A DNA stretch of 64,000 bases. Source: Alentia gelatinosa (lineage: Eukaryota > Annelida > Polychaeta > Phyllodocida > Polynoidae). Positions 1 through 11,545 of this stretch are shown in pieces; the stretch's first letter is position 1; every line of letters starts with the position of its first letter. The position numbers and the translations under genes are program-made. The notes under the pieces are model-generated. The model worked only from the letters and a program-made list of their open reading frames with translations. It was not told the origin of the DNA and ran no database searches. The stretch is taken from NCBI GenBank assembly GCA_950022655.1, contig OX465592.1, positions 248,001-312,000 of the forward strand, in the 5' to 3' direction.

Positions 1-80
1 TGAAGACCGGAACCTGCGACTGATCTTACTGGTGTAGGTTCGTGAAGACCGGAACCTGCGACTGATCTTACTGGTGTAGG
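1..80. repeat. Tandem repeat, 42-bp unit, truncated by window start
   Basis: Two consecutive copies start at 1 and 43 with the motif TGAAGACCGGAACCTGCGAC. The second copy stops at 80, where family G copy 1 begins. The array probably continues to the left of the window. Confidence 0.85.
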
Positions 81-193
81 GGCCCGTTTGATAATCTAGG
101 CTCGTACATGAAGACCCTTTTCTGTACGTCATACAAGGGTTATCGTTTAATGACATATTATGAAGAGACGTCATGAGTGTGAGTTTGCTCCAG

Positions 194-248
194 TTGTTGG
201 CTCCATAATTTCACGAGTCGAAGACGAGTGACATTTCGGAGCCAACAA
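194..248. other. Hairpin inside family G copy 1
   Basis: Perfect 11-bp arms TTGTTGGCTCC (194-204) and GGAGCCAACAA (238-248) are separated by 33 bases. This may be a nested small element or a structural part of family G. Confidence 0.6.
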
Positions 249-294
249 AATGAGTGGCATAAATAAGCTCAAACTCAAACGAGTGGCGTCTAGA

Positions 295-427
295 TTTTAT
301 CCTACCTCGTTTCCATATTTTTTCAGTATCAGAAAGTAGCGGTATAAACAACAATTTATGTCACAACTGTAACATAAACAAATCCCATGTTAAGCCTATG
401 GCGTCTCTTATTAGGGGTAGGATAAAA
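295..427. mobile_element. Family C MITE, copy 1
   Basis: Terminal inverted repeats are TTTTATCCTACC at 295 and GGTAGGATAAAA at 416-427. About 30 bases before the right end is ATGTTAAGCCTATGG, the internal signature shared by all four family C copies (13723, 20520, 29766). No coding sequence. It sits inside family G copy 1, so it inserted after that element. Confidence 0.75.
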
Positions 428-529
428 GTCTGGTCGCTAAGACAGTATTAGCCGTCCATAATGTCGTCCATAAATATACAATAACGTTGACCCACGTCGT
501 CCCTTGGTCTCTATAGGAAACAGAGAAGG

Positions 530-962
530 GTCTACATGTACGACCCTAGCTTATTAAACCGTCTACATGTAGGATGTTAGATTATTAAACCGTCTACATG
601 TAGGATACTAGATTATTAAACCGTCTACATGTACGACACTAGATTATTAAACCGTCTACATGTAGGATACTAGATTATTAAACCGTCTACATGTAGGATG
701 TTAGATTATTAAACCGTCTACATGTACAACACTAGATTATTAAACCGTCTACATGTACGACACTAGATTATTAAACCGTCTACATGTACGACACTAGATT
801 ATTAAACCGTCTACATGTACGACACTAGATTATTAAACCGTCTACATGTAGGATGTTAGATTATTAAACCGTCTACATGTAGGACACTAGATTATTAAAC
901 CGTCTACATGTAGGACACTAGATTATTAAAACGTCTACATGTACGACACTAGATTGTTAAAC
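530..962. repeat. Tandem repeat, 31-bp unit x ~14, derived from family G terminus
   Basis: Units read TCTACATGTACGACACTAG then ATTATTAAACCG, with variants GGATGTTAG and GGATACTAG. The segment CATGTACGA..CTAGATTATTAAAC is the reverse complement of the left end of family G at 79-110. The array is therefore the right terminal inverted repeat of the element, amplified in place. Confidence 0.9.
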
Positions 963-1170
963 GTGGTGGGTTCAGCGTGTCGTAGGAGGTCACATGAGGC
1001 GAGTTAAGTGCACCCTCTCCCTGAATACACAACCAGTCAGTGATAAACCTCAATCATCCTCAACCCTCGGCGGCAGATAACTGACGGAGATATCCGTAGT
1101 TCGTGTTTCTGTGGCCTCCTAAAAGCAGGCTCTGTGAAATATGAGAGTGCACGCGATCCGGTGATGGTCG

Positions 1171-3165
1171 GCCCAGCCTCGGGACGTGTCGCTACAACAG
1201 ACAACTCACTACTAACACCAGCATGAGAGGAGCAGAGCTACGGACCCTCACACAGTAAAACCCCGCCCGCGACACCCCGCTTAAGGGAACACCCAGCCTC
1301 GGGACGTGTTGCTACAACAGACAACTCACTACTAACACCAGCATGAGAGGAGCAGAGCTACGGACCCTCACACAGTAAAACCCCGCCCGCGACACCCCGC
1401 TTAAGGGGACACCAAGCCTCGGGACGTGTCGCTACAACAGACAACTCACTACTAACACCAGAATGAGAGGAGCAGAGCTACGGACCCTCACACAGTAAAA
1501 CCCCGCCCGCGACACCCCGCTTAAGGGAACACTCAGCCTCGGGACGTGTCGCTACAACAGACAACTCACTACTAACACCACCAGCATGAGAGGAGCAGAG
1601 CTACGGACCCTCACACAGTAAAACCCCGCCCGCGACACCCCGCTTAAGGGAACACCCAGCCTCGGGACGTGTTGCTACAACAGACAACTCACTACTAACA
1701 CCAGCATGAGAGGAGCAGAGCTACGGACCCTCACACAGTAAAACCCCGCCCGCGACACCCCGCTTAAGGGAACACCCAGCCTCGGGATGTGTCGCTACAA
1801 CAGACAACTCACTACTAACACCAGCATGAGAGGAGCAGAGCTACGGACCCTCACACAGTAAAACCCCGCCCGCGACACCCCGCTTAAGGGAACACCCAGC
1901 CTCGGGACGTGTCGCTACAACAGACAACTCACTACTAACACCAGAATGAGAGGAGCAGAGCTACGGACCCTCACACAGTAAAACCCCGCCCGCGACACCC
2001 CGCTTAAGGGAACACCCAGCCTCGGGATGTGTCGCTACAACAGACAACTCACTACTAACACCAGCATGAGAGGAGCAGAGCTACGGACCCTCACACAGTA
2101 AAACCCCGCCCGCGACACCCCGCTTAAGGGAACACCCAGCCTCGGGACGTGTCGCTACAACAGACAACTCACTACTAACACCAGAATGAGAGGAGCAGAG
2201 CTACGGACCCTCACACAGTAAAACCCCGCCCGCGACACCCCGCTTAAGGGAACACCCAGCCTCGGGACGTGTCGCTACAACAGACAACTCACTACTAACA
2301 CCAGCATGAGAGGAGCAGAGCTACGGACCCTCACACAGTAAAACCCCGCCCGCGACACCCCGCTTAAGGGAACGTCCAGCCTCGGGACGTGTCGCTACAA
2401 CAGACAACTCACTACTAACACCAGAATGAGAGGAGCAGAGCTACGGACCCTCACACAGTAAAACCCCACCCGCGACACCCCGCTTAAGGGAACAACCATC
2501 CTCGGGACGTGTCGCTACAACAGACAACTCACTACTAACACCACCAGCATGAGAGGAGCAGAGCTACGGACCCTCACACAGTAAAACCCCGCCCGCGACA
2601 CCCCGCTTAAGGGAACGTCCAGCCTCGGGACGTGTCGCTACAACAGACAACTCACTACTAACACCAGAATGAGAGGAGCAGAGCTACGGACCCTCACACA
2701 GTAAAACCCCACCCGCGACACCCCGCTTAAGGGAACAACCATCCTCGGGACGTGTCGCTACAACAGACAACTCACTACTAACACCACCAGCATGAGAGGA
2801 GCAGAGCTACGGACCCTCACACAGTAAAACACCGCCCGCGACACCCCGCTAAAGGGAACATCCAGCCCCGGGACGTGTCGCTACAACAGACAACTCACTA
2901 CTAACACCAGAATGAGAGGAGCAGAGCTACGGACCCTCACACAGTAAAACCCCGCCCGCGACACCCGGCTTAAGGGAACACCCAGCCCCGGAACGTGTCG
3001 CTACAACAGACAACTCACTAGTAATACGTACCCTCACACAGTAAAACCCCGCCCGCGACACCCCGCTTAAGGGAACACCCAGCCTCGGGACGTGTCGCTA
3101 CAACAGACAACTCACTAGTAATACGGACCCTCACACAGTAAAACCTCGCCTGAGACACCCCACTT
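1171..3165. repeat. Tandem repeat, 120-bp unit x ~16.5
   Basis: Copies start with CAGCCTCGGGACGTGTCGCT at 1174, 1294, 1414, 1534, 1657 and so on. Each contains ACACCCCGCTTAAGGGAAC near its end. Some copies carry a 3-bp insertion (ACCACC for ACC). A two-unit block marked by AACAACCATCCTC recurs at 2491 and 2734, a shift of 243 bp, showing duplication of pairs of units. The last copies (from ~2990) are shortened. Confidence 0.95.
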
Positions 3166-3290
3166 AAGGGGTACCCTGCTTAAGGGAACGTCCTGCTAAA
3201 GGGGTCACCTTGCTTAAGGGACACCCCCCTTAAGGGGACAGTTGGTTCGACACGGAAGGTGTCCCCCTTAAGCGGGATTTTACTAAAGTT
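3166..3290. repeat. Dispersed repeat L, copy 1, with CCCGCTTAAGGG palindromes
   Basis: Degenerate copies of CCCGCTTAAGGG are followed by GGGGACAGTTGGTTCGACAC and an inverted GTGTCCCCCTTAAGCGGG. The same order (palindrome cluster, then GACAGTT..TTCG) recurs at 12225-12345. This suggests one element type at two sites and also the source of the palindrome in the 120-bp units. Confidence 0.55.
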
Positions 3291-3339
3291 TGCCTCCTTC
3301 AGCCTTTCCATCATCTCTAGGATCGTCAGAGATAGGAGT

Positions 3340-5660
3340 TTAAGCAGCAATCCCTCCTAACTAGTAATCATACAGTCTAAACAAATCTCCCTCCCACCTG
3401 GTAATCATACAGTCTATACAACTCTCCCTACCACCTGGTAATCATACAGTCTAAACAACTCTCCCTCCTAACTAGTAATCATACAGTCTAAACAACTCTC
3501 CCTACCACCTGGTAATCATACAGTCTAAACAACTCTCCCTCCTAACTAGTAATCATACAGTCTAAACAACTCTCCATCCTAACTAGTAATCATACAGTCT
3601 AAACAACTCTCTCTACCACCTGGTAATCATACAGTCTAAACAACTCTCCTCCTAACTAGTAATCATACAGTCTAAACAACTCTCCCTCCCACCTGGTAAT
3701 CATACAGTCTAAACAACTCTCCCTCCTAACTAGTAATCATACAGTCTAAACAACTCTCCCTACTACCAGGTAATCATACAGTCTAAACAACTCTCCCTAC
3801 TACCAGGTAATCATACAGTCTAAACAACTCTCCCTACTACCAGGTAATCATACAGTCTAAACAACTCTCCCTACCACCTGGTAATCACACTGTCTAAACA
3901 ACTCTCCCTCCCACCTGGTAATCATACAGTCTAAACAACTCTCCCTACCACCTGGTAATCACACAGTTTAAACAACTCTCCCTCCTAACTAGTAATCATA
4001 CAGTCTAAACAACTCTCCCTACCACCTGGTTATCATACAGTCTAAACAACTCTCCCTCCTAACTAGTAATCATACAGTCTAAACAACTCTCCCTCCCACC
4101 TGGTAATCATACAGTCTAAACAACTCTCCCTCCTAACTAGTAATCATACAGTCTAAACAACTCTCCCTCCCACCTGGTAATCATACAGTCTAAACAACTC
4201 TCCCTACTACCAGGTAATCATACAGTCTAAACAACTCTCCCTCCTAACTAGTAATCATACAGTCTAAACAACTCTCCCTCCCACCTGGTAATCACACAGT
4301 CTAAACAACTCTCCCTACCACCTGGTAATCATACAGTCTAAACAACTCTCCCTCCCACCTGGTAATCATACAGTCTAAACAACTCTCCCTACTACCAGGT
4401 AATCATACAGTCTAAACAACTCTCCCTCCTAACTAGTAATCATACAGTCTAAACAACTCTCTCTACCACCTGGTAATCACACAGTTTAAACAACTCTCCC
4501 TCCTAACTAGTAATCATACAGTCTAAACAACTCTCCCTCCCACCTGGTAATCACACAGTCTAAACAACTCTCCCTACCACCTGGTAATCATACAGTCTAA
4601 ACAACTCTCCCTACCACCTGGTAATCATACAGTCTAAACAACTCTCCCTACCACCTGGTAATCATACAGTCTAAACAACTCTCCCTACCACCTGGTAATC
4701 ACACAGTCTAAACAACTCTCCCTCCCACCTGGTAATCACACTGTTTAAACACCTCTCCCTACCACCTGGTAATCACACAGTCTAAACAACTCTCCCTCCC
4801 ACCTGGTAATCACACAGTCTAAACAACTCTCCCTCCCACCTGGTAATCACACAGTCTAAACAACTCTCCCTTCCACCTGGTAATCACACTGTCTAAACAA
4901 CTCTCCCTACCACCTGGTAATCACACTGTCTAAACAACTCTCCCTCCCACCTGGTAATCACACTGTCTAAACAACTCTCCCTCCCACCTGGTAATCATAA
5001 AGTCTAAACAACTCTCCCTCCTAACTAGTAATCATACAGTCTAAACAACTCTCCCTACCACCTGGTAATCACACAGTCTAAACAACTCTCCCTCCCACCT
5101 TCTAAACAACTCTCCCTACTACCAGGTAATCATACAGTCTAAACAACTCTCCCTCCTAACTAGTAATCATACAGTCTAAACAACTCTCTCTACCACCTGG
5201 TAATCACACAGTTTAAACAGCTCTCCCTCCTAACTAGTAATCATACAGTCTAAACAACTCTCCCTCCCACCTGGTAATCACACAGTCTAAACAACTCTCC
5301 CTACCACCTGGTAATCATACAGTCTAAACAACTCTCCCTACCACCTGGTAATCATACAGTCTAAACAACTCTCCCTACCACCTGGTAATCATACAGTCTA
5401 AACAACTCTCCCTCCTAACTAGTAATCACACAGTCTAAACAACTCTCCCTCCCACCTGGTAATCACACAGTCTAAACAACTCTCCCTACCACCTGGTAAT
5501 CACACTGTCTAAACAACTCTCCCTCCCACCTGGTAATCACACAGTCTAAACAACTCTCCCTACCACCTGGTAATCACACTGTCTAAACAACTCTCCCTCC
5601 CACCTGGTAATCACACAGTCTAAACAACTCTCCCTACCACCTGGTAATCACACTGTCTAA
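3340..5660. repeat. Tandem repeat, 37-bp unit x ~62
   Basis: The unit core is TAATCATACAGTCTAAACAA followed by CTCTCCCT and one of three tails: CCTAACTAG, ACCACCTGG or CTACCAGG. A truncated unit at about 5096-5101 marks a breakpoint. After it, a run of variants repeats the order seen ~726 bp earlier (around 4389 and 5115), so a block of about 20 units was duplicated. The last third is enriched in the CACACTGTC variant. Confidence 0.95.
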
Positions 5661-5962
5661 CGGAGCCCTCCCTCATGCGCCCTGCACACTATCTGAGATA
5701 CCGACCCGGTCGCTCCACCTCGCGCACGTCGCTATCAGACTCATCAGGACTCGTGCAGGCTCCGGTGATTGTGTAAATACGTCTTAATTTCCCGCGGGTC
5801 TCGCGCGGGTCTCGCGCGGGGGTCTCGCGGGGGTCACGCGCCTTCACCTCCTGTTTACAGAGTCAACACGCGCACTAATGTCCGGCCAGTCCGTGTGTGC
5901 TTGTGTTCAAACGTTCAGCATCGTCAATCTATAAATGTAACTCAATTTGAAAATTATTTATG
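5661..5962. other. Unique stretch with a short GC-rich direct repeat
   Basis: No gene is recognised. At 5792-5836 the motif CGCGGGTCTCG repeats about four times with slippage. A 77-codon open frame here runs into family F and has no recognisable content. Confidence 0.4.
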
Positions 5963-6269
5963 CCATTTCCACTGGCCGACGAAAACGCCACCAATTAATT
6001 GAGTTCTCCTAAAGGTCGGTCGGTGGTGGTCAATGACTGCGGGTCGGTATATTAAGATATGTTAGGGTGTAGTGCATGCCTTGTTTCTGCTGCATTTGAC
6101 AGATCCATACCGACGGAATAGTCCTCCAAACTCTGCATGGTAGCCTTATTGCGTAATCTATGCATAATTAATCGGTGAGCACTTCTCTACATGTCTGTTT
6201 CATTCACCATCTGCCTTTGTGGGATCCTGACTGCAGATCGGTGGTAAATAGTCGGCCAGTGGAAAATGG
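5963..6269. mobile_element. Family F MITE, copy 1
   Basis: Terminal inverted repeats are CCATTTCCACTGGCCGAC at 5963 and GTCGGCCAGTGGAAAATGG ending at 6269, so the element is about 307 bp. The left arm continues GAAAACGCC..TTGAGTTCTCCT, matching the left arm of copy 2 at 6882. No coding capacity. Confidence 0.75.
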
Positions 6270-6299
6270 CTTTATCTTTTCTCGCTGTATCATGGCGTT

Positions 6300-6420
6300 T
6301 CCACCCCACTGATCATACAATCTGTCCAAAAGTCGGTCAGCGGTGACCTGCCGATAATGAAACCCCACTGATCATACAACCTGTCCAAAAGTCGGTCGGC
6401 GGTGACCTGCCGATTATGAC
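6300..6420. repeat. 59-bp direct duplication
   Basis: CCCCACTGATCATACAA and CCTGCCGAT(A/T)ATGA recur 59 bp apart with few differences. The second copy runs straight into family A copy 1. It looks like a small tandem duplication at the left end of that element. Confidence 0.7.
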
Positions 6421-6660
6421 CACCGATTACGGCATTCAGCACCGCCGACCGATCGTGTGATACCTTTTGTGCAATAATCGTCAGGTGGAAGCAAAAAGGT
6501 CAATGATTTTCCTCTCCAACATTACACAACATGGCCACGCCCACCGACTTTTGAGGCCACTGACGAAATCAAATCATGTTGAATTAATCCGTGGTAGTGA
6601 CCAGAAATCAGTCGATGACCGCTTTCATTTCAGTCTAAAAATGGCGTATGTTCTTAACGT
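6395..6660 (+). mobile_element. Family A MITE, copy 1 (diverged)
   Basis: It shares with copies 2-4 the ordered motifs GATTATGACCACCGATTA, CGCCGACCGAT, GCAATAATCGTCAGGTGGAA and CCACTGACGAAATCAAATC. The right end is not recognisable. The 94-codon open frame over it has no family resemblance that I can see and overlaps the repeat, so it is not called as a gene. Confidence 0.6.
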
Positions 6661-6714
6661 CACTGATTTCTATGTTGATTTTTTGAGGGTTAATCTTCAG
6701 GCCTGTCAGGTCCT

Positions 6715-6800
6715 ACACATATTGAATAATCGGTGCTCATGGCATAGATAATTTGTTTGTCCGGTGAAAACAGAATGTGTGCTTTGAGTATAACGAGTGT
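6715..6800 (+). repeat. Dispersed repeat H, copy 1
   Basis: The segment around ACATATTGAATAATCGGTG, GGTGAAAACAGAATG and GTGTGCTTTGAGT resembles 36108-36205 in the same order. Low identity, no defined ends. Confidence 0.4.
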
Positions 6801-6881
6801 TAGCACAGACAAAGTCTCAGGGAGGACCTCTGATCGACTTTTGCACAGAGTGAATATAATCGGTGGAAACTATAAACCCAT

Positions 6882-7069
6882 TTCGGTTGGCTGATGAAAA
6901 CGGCGGAGACTTTTTGAGTTCCCCTGAAAGTCTTTCCATTGACTGATTTTCGTCAGCAGTACTCAAGGTCCATCGACGGTTCCTGACTGTAGATCGGTGA
7001 CGGGAAATCGGCCAATGGAAGCGAGTTTATAGGGAACTCAAAATCTGCGCCGTTTTCGTCGTCGGTTGG
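6882..7069. mobile_element. Family F MITE, copy 2, cut off by the 76-bp array
   Basis: The arms are long: CGGTTGGCTGATGAAAACGG..TTGAGTTCCCC at 6884 and AGGGAACTCAAAATCTG..GTTTTCGTCGTCGGTTGG ending near 7069. Where copy 1 ends in AAATGG, this copy runs directly into the first unit of the 76-bp array. The array therefore starts at, or has replaced, the last bases of the element. Confidence 0.7.
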
Positions 7070-10000
7070 AGACTCAATCTGAGCGTCTCCGATCACCTAG
7101 CTCCTCCAACCCGTTCCGACTTTACCGTTAACTGTCATCTTCTGGAGACTCAATCTGAGCCTCTCCGATCACCTAGCTCCTCCAACCCGCTCCGACTTTA
7201 CCGTTAACTGTCATCTTCTGGAGACTCAATCTGAGCCTCTCCGATCACCTAGCTCCTCCAACCCGCTCCGACTTTACCGTTAACTGTCATCTTCTGGAGA
7301 CTCAATCTGAGCCTCTCCGATCACCTAGCTCCTCCAACCCGCTCCGACTTTACCGTTAACTGTCATCTTCTGGAGACTCAATCTGAGCCTCTCCGATCAC
7401 CTAGCTCCTCCAACCCGCTCCGACTTTACCGTTAACTGTCATCTTCTGGAGACTCAATCTGAGCCTCTCCCAGCACCTAGCTCCTCCAACCCGCTCCGAC
7501 TTTACCGTTAACTGTCATCTTCTGGAGACTCAATCTGAGCCTCTCCCAGCACCTAGCTCCTCCAACCCGCTCCGACTTTACCGTTAACTGTCATCTTCTG
7601 GAGACTCAATCTGAGCGTCTCCCGTCACCTAGCTCCTCCAACCCGCTCCGACTTTACCGTTAACTGTCATCTTCTGGAGACTCAATCTGAGCCTCTCCGA
7701 TCACCTAGCTCCTCCAACCCGCTCCGACTTTACCTTTAACTGTCATCTTCTGGAGACTCAATCTGAGCCTCTCCGATCACCTAGCTCCTCCAACCCGCTC
7801 CGACTTTACCGTTAACTGTCATCTTCTGGAGACTCAATCTGAGCCTCTCCGATCACCTAGCTCCTCCAACCCGCTCCGACTTTACCGTTAACTGTCATCT
7901 TCTGGAGACTCAATCTGAGCCTCTCCCAGCCCCTAGCTCCTCCAACCCGCTCCGACTTTACCGTTAACTGTCATCTTCTGGAGACTCAATCTGAGCCTCT
8001 CCCAGCACCTAGCTCCTCCAACCCGCTCCGACTTTACCGTTAACTGTCATCTTCTGGAGACTCAATCTGAGCCTCTCCCAGCACCTAGCTCCTCCAACCC
8101 GCTCCGACTTTACCTTTAACTGTCATCTTCTGGAGACTCAATCTGAGCCTCTCCGATCACCTAGCTCCTCCAACCCGCTCCGACTTTACCGTTAACTGTC
8201 ATCTTCTGGAGACTCAATCTGAGCCTCTCCGATCACCTAGCTCCTCCAACCCGCTCCGACTTTACCGTTAACAGTCATCTTCTGGAGACTGAATCTGAGC
8301 CTCTCCGATCACCTAGCTCCTCCAACCCGCTCCGACTTTACCGTTAATCTTCTGGAGACTCAATCTGAGCCTCTCCCAGCCCCTAGCTCCTCCAACCCGC
8401 TCCGACTTTACCGTTAACTGTCATCTTCTGGAGACTCAATCTGAGCCTCTCCGATCACCTAGCTCCTCCAACCCGCTCCGACTTTACCTTTAACTGTCAT
8501 CTTCTGGAGACTGAATCTGAGCGTCTCCGAGCACCTAGCTCCTCCAACCCGCTCCGACTTTACCGTTAACTGTCATCTTCTGGAGACTCAATCTGAGCCT
8601 CTCCCAGCACCAAGCTCCTCCAACCCGCTCCGACTTTACCGTTAACTGTCATCTTCTGGAGACTCAATCTGAGCCTCTCCGATCACCTAGCTCCTCCAAC
8701 CCGCTCCGACTTTACCTTTAACTGTCATCTTCTGGAGACTCAATCTGAGCCTCTCCGAGCACCTAGCTCCTCCAACCCGCTCCGACTTTACCGTTAACTG
8801 TCATCTTCTGGAGACTCAATCTGAGCCTCTCCGATCACCTAGCTCCTCCAACCCGCTCCGACTTTACCGTTAACTGTCATCTTCTGGAGACTCAATCTGA
8901 GCCTCTCCCAGCACCTAGCTCCTCCAACCCGCTCCGACTTTACCGTTAACTGTCATCTTCTGGAGACTCAATCTGAGCCTCTCCGATCACCTAGCTCCTC
9001 CAACCCGCTCCGACTTTACCGTTAACAGTCATCTTCTGGAGACTGAATCTGAGCCTCTCCGATCACCTAGCTCCTCCAACCCGCTCCGACTTTACCGTTA
9101 ATCTTCTGGAGACTCAATCTGAGCCTCTCCCAGCCCCTAGCTCCTCCAACCCGCTCCGACTTTACCGTTAACTGTCATCTTCTGGAGACTCAATCTGAGC
9201 CTCTCCGATCACCTAGCTCCTCCAACCCGCTCCGACTTTACCTTTAACTGTCATCTTCTGGAGACTGAATCTGAGCGTCTCCGAGCACCTAGCTCCTCCA
9301 ACCCGCTCCGACTTTACCGTTAACTGTCATCTTCTGGAGACTCAATCTGAGCCTCTCCGAGCACCTAGCTCCTCCAACCCGCTCCGACTTTACCGTTAAC
9401 TGTCATCTTCTGGAGACTCAATCTGAGCCTCTCCCAGCACCTAGCTCCTCCAACCCGCTCCGACTTTACCTTTAACTGTCATCTTCTGGAGACTCAATCT
9501 GAGCCTCTCCCAGCATCTAGCTCCTCCAACCCGCTCTGACTTTACCGTTAACTGTCATCTTCTGGAGACTTAATCTGAGCCTCTCCCAGCACCTAGCTCC
9601 TCCAACCCGCTCCGACTTTACCGTTAACTGTCATCTTCTGGAGACTCAATCTGAGCCTCTCCGATCACCTAGCTCCTCCAACCCGCTCCGACTTTACCGT
9701 TAACTGTCATCTTCTGGAGACTCAATCTGAGCCTCTCCCAGCACCTAGCTCCTCCAACCCGCTCCGACTTTACCGTTAACTGTCATCTTCTGGAGACTCA
9801 ATCTGAGCCTCTCCGATCACCTAGCTCCTCCAACCCGCTCCGACTTTACCGTTAACTGTCATCTTCTGGAGACTCAATCTGAGCCTCTCCGATCACCTAG
9901 CTCCTCCAACCCGCTCCGACTTTACCGTTAACTGTCATCTTCTGGAGACTCAATCTGAGCCTCTCCGATCACCTAGCTCCTCCAACCCGCTCCGACTTTA

Positions 10001-10634
10001 CCTTTAACTGTCATCTTCTGGAGACTGAATCTGAGCCTCTCCGATCACCTAGCTCCTCCAACCCGCTCCGACTTTACCGTTAACTGTCATCTTCTGGAGA
10101 CTCAATCTGAGCCTCTCCCAGCCCCTAGCTCCTCCAACCCGCTCCGACTTTACCGTTAACTGTCATCTTCTGGAGACTTAATCTGAGCCTCTCCCAGCAC
10201 CTAGCTCCTCCAACCCGCTCCGACTTTACCGTTAACTGTCATCTTCTGGAGACTCAATCTGAGCCTCTCCCAGCACCTAGCTCCTCCAACCCGCTCCGAC
10301 TTTACCGTTAACTGTCATCTTCTGGAGACTCAATCTGAGCCTCTCCGAGCACCTAGCTCCTCCAACCCGCTCCGACTTTACCTTTAACTGTCATCTTCTG
10401 GAGACTCAATCTGAGCCTCTCCGATCACCTAGCTCCTCCAACCCGCTCCGACTTTACCGTTAACTGTCATCTTCTGGAGACTCAATCTGAGCCTCTCCCA
10501 GCACCTAGCTCCTCCAACCCGCTCCGACTTTACCGTTAACAGTCATCTTCTGGAGACTCAATCTGAGCCTCTCCGAGCACCTAGCTCCTCCAACCCGCTC
10601 CGACTTTACCTTTAACTGTCATCTTCTGGAGAGA
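7069..10634. repeat. Tandem repeat, 76-bp unit x ~47
   Basis: The unit begins GGAGACTCAATCTGAGCCTC and ends TTAACTGTCATCTTCT, with a strict 76-bp period. Variants are GATCACC, CAGCACC or GAGCACC, and ACCTTTAAC for ACCGTTAAC. A unit lacking 6 bp (CCGTTAATCTTCTGG) occurs at 8341 and again at 9095, each preceded by the AACAGTCATC and GACTGAATC variants. That shift of 754 bp means about ten units were duplicated as a block. Confidence 0.97.
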
Positions 10635-11149
10635 AATATTGATCCGCAGAAACTTTACAAACCAAGAAAAGCGCCGAGACCTTGTGAGGGAGTGCTTGGA
10701 AAATGAAGATTGAAATGCGATGGACGATGGATCTTTTTCAGGGCGAATTATTTAAGATTTCGTGGGTGGAGAAAATATTTGAGAAGCCTCGGGGATGAGC
10801 GTTATTTATTAGATTATTTTAGGAGAGTCTGCATCGGCGAATGCCGTCACTTGGAATCGGCACGGCAAGTCGATGGCGGACACCTCCACTTAAGACCGAA
10901 CCCCGGGCCGGTTCCGATGATTCGTCATGGTTAACGTCGTCAGTAGAGATAAAAATCAAATTCCCTCCTGGTATTGAATTAATTAACCTCCCTTCCTGGT
11001 TCATGTGAGTTTACAGTGGGGACCCAGTCCCATTATACGATATGTTTACAATACTGAGGTGTCCTGATTGGATTCCTGGCGTACAACGATTTAAAACTCC
11101 ATTAGAAACAAAGATCACTCCTCTAAGATTCTTGTTGTATGATACAGAT
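10635..11149. other. Unique stretch, no recognisable gene
   Basis: Short open frames exist on both strands (10710-10934 plus, 10819-11004 minus). Neither has recognisable domains, and they overlap each other. I see no tandem repeat here. Confidence 0.4.
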
Positions 11150-11304
11150 GGAGCCATCCATAAAGTATGTACCCAGAATTTCTGAGATTTTGACCCCCCA
11201 GCCCCCCTTCCAATATTGTATACAACAGAACACAGAAACAGCATTCGCAAAAATTCTGAAATTTTGGACCCCTCTCAGTGCGTACGTACTTTATGGATGG
11301 CCCC
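11150..11304. mobile_element. Family K MITE, ~155 bp
   Basis: Terminal inverted repeats are GGAGCCATCCATAAAGTATG at the left and GTACTTTATGGATGGCCCC at the right, about 23 bp with three mismatches. Both flanks read GAT, a possible 3-bp target duplication. Inside are two direct copies of a segment resembling AATTTCTGAGATTTTGACCC. No coding sequence. Confidence 0.7.
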
Positions 11305-11431
11305 GATCTAGATTCTAAAATCTGTGAGACTATGAGAATAATTAATCTGAAAGAAACTGCTTCCATTTCTATTCTCCCCTAAAAGAACTCTCCCCTAGTG
11401 CCTGGTCACCAAGTTCATGTATTGATTAGGG

Positions 11432-11545
11432 TTTAAAGAAGAAACAAGTTTTTGGTCAAAGTCGTCGTTCTCCACGAGTTTGATGCGGAGTGATATGAAT
11501 GAGGCGACAGCCGAGTGAATATCGTCTTTAAATGATCACAGATTG
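11432..11545 (+). mobile_element. Family B MITE, copy 1 (right arm eroded)
   Basis: The left arm AAACAAGTTTTTGGTCAAAG is followed by the family core GATATGAATGAGGCGACAGC and GAGTGAATAT. Four other copies are at 20350, 44772 (reverse), 50003 and 58648. The complementary right arm seen in copies 2 and 5 is not visible. Confidence 0.65.

Larger units (their letters stand above)
79..529 (+). mobile_element. Family G inverted-repeat element, copy 1 (body)
   Basis: The left end reads GGCCCGTTTGATAATCTAGG. The same terminus opens copy 2 at 56029. Further inside, both copies share a segment around GACCCACG(T/C)CGTCCC (489-505 here, near 56350-56375 in copy 2). The body holds a hairpin at 194-248 (arms TTGTTGGCTCC and GGAGCCAACAA) and is interrupted by a family C element at 295-427. 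The right terminal inverted repeat, CTAGATTATTAAACCG, is tandemly amplified in the adjoining array at 530-962. No transposase is visible, so this is a non-autonomous element. Superfamily unknown. Confidence 0.65.
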
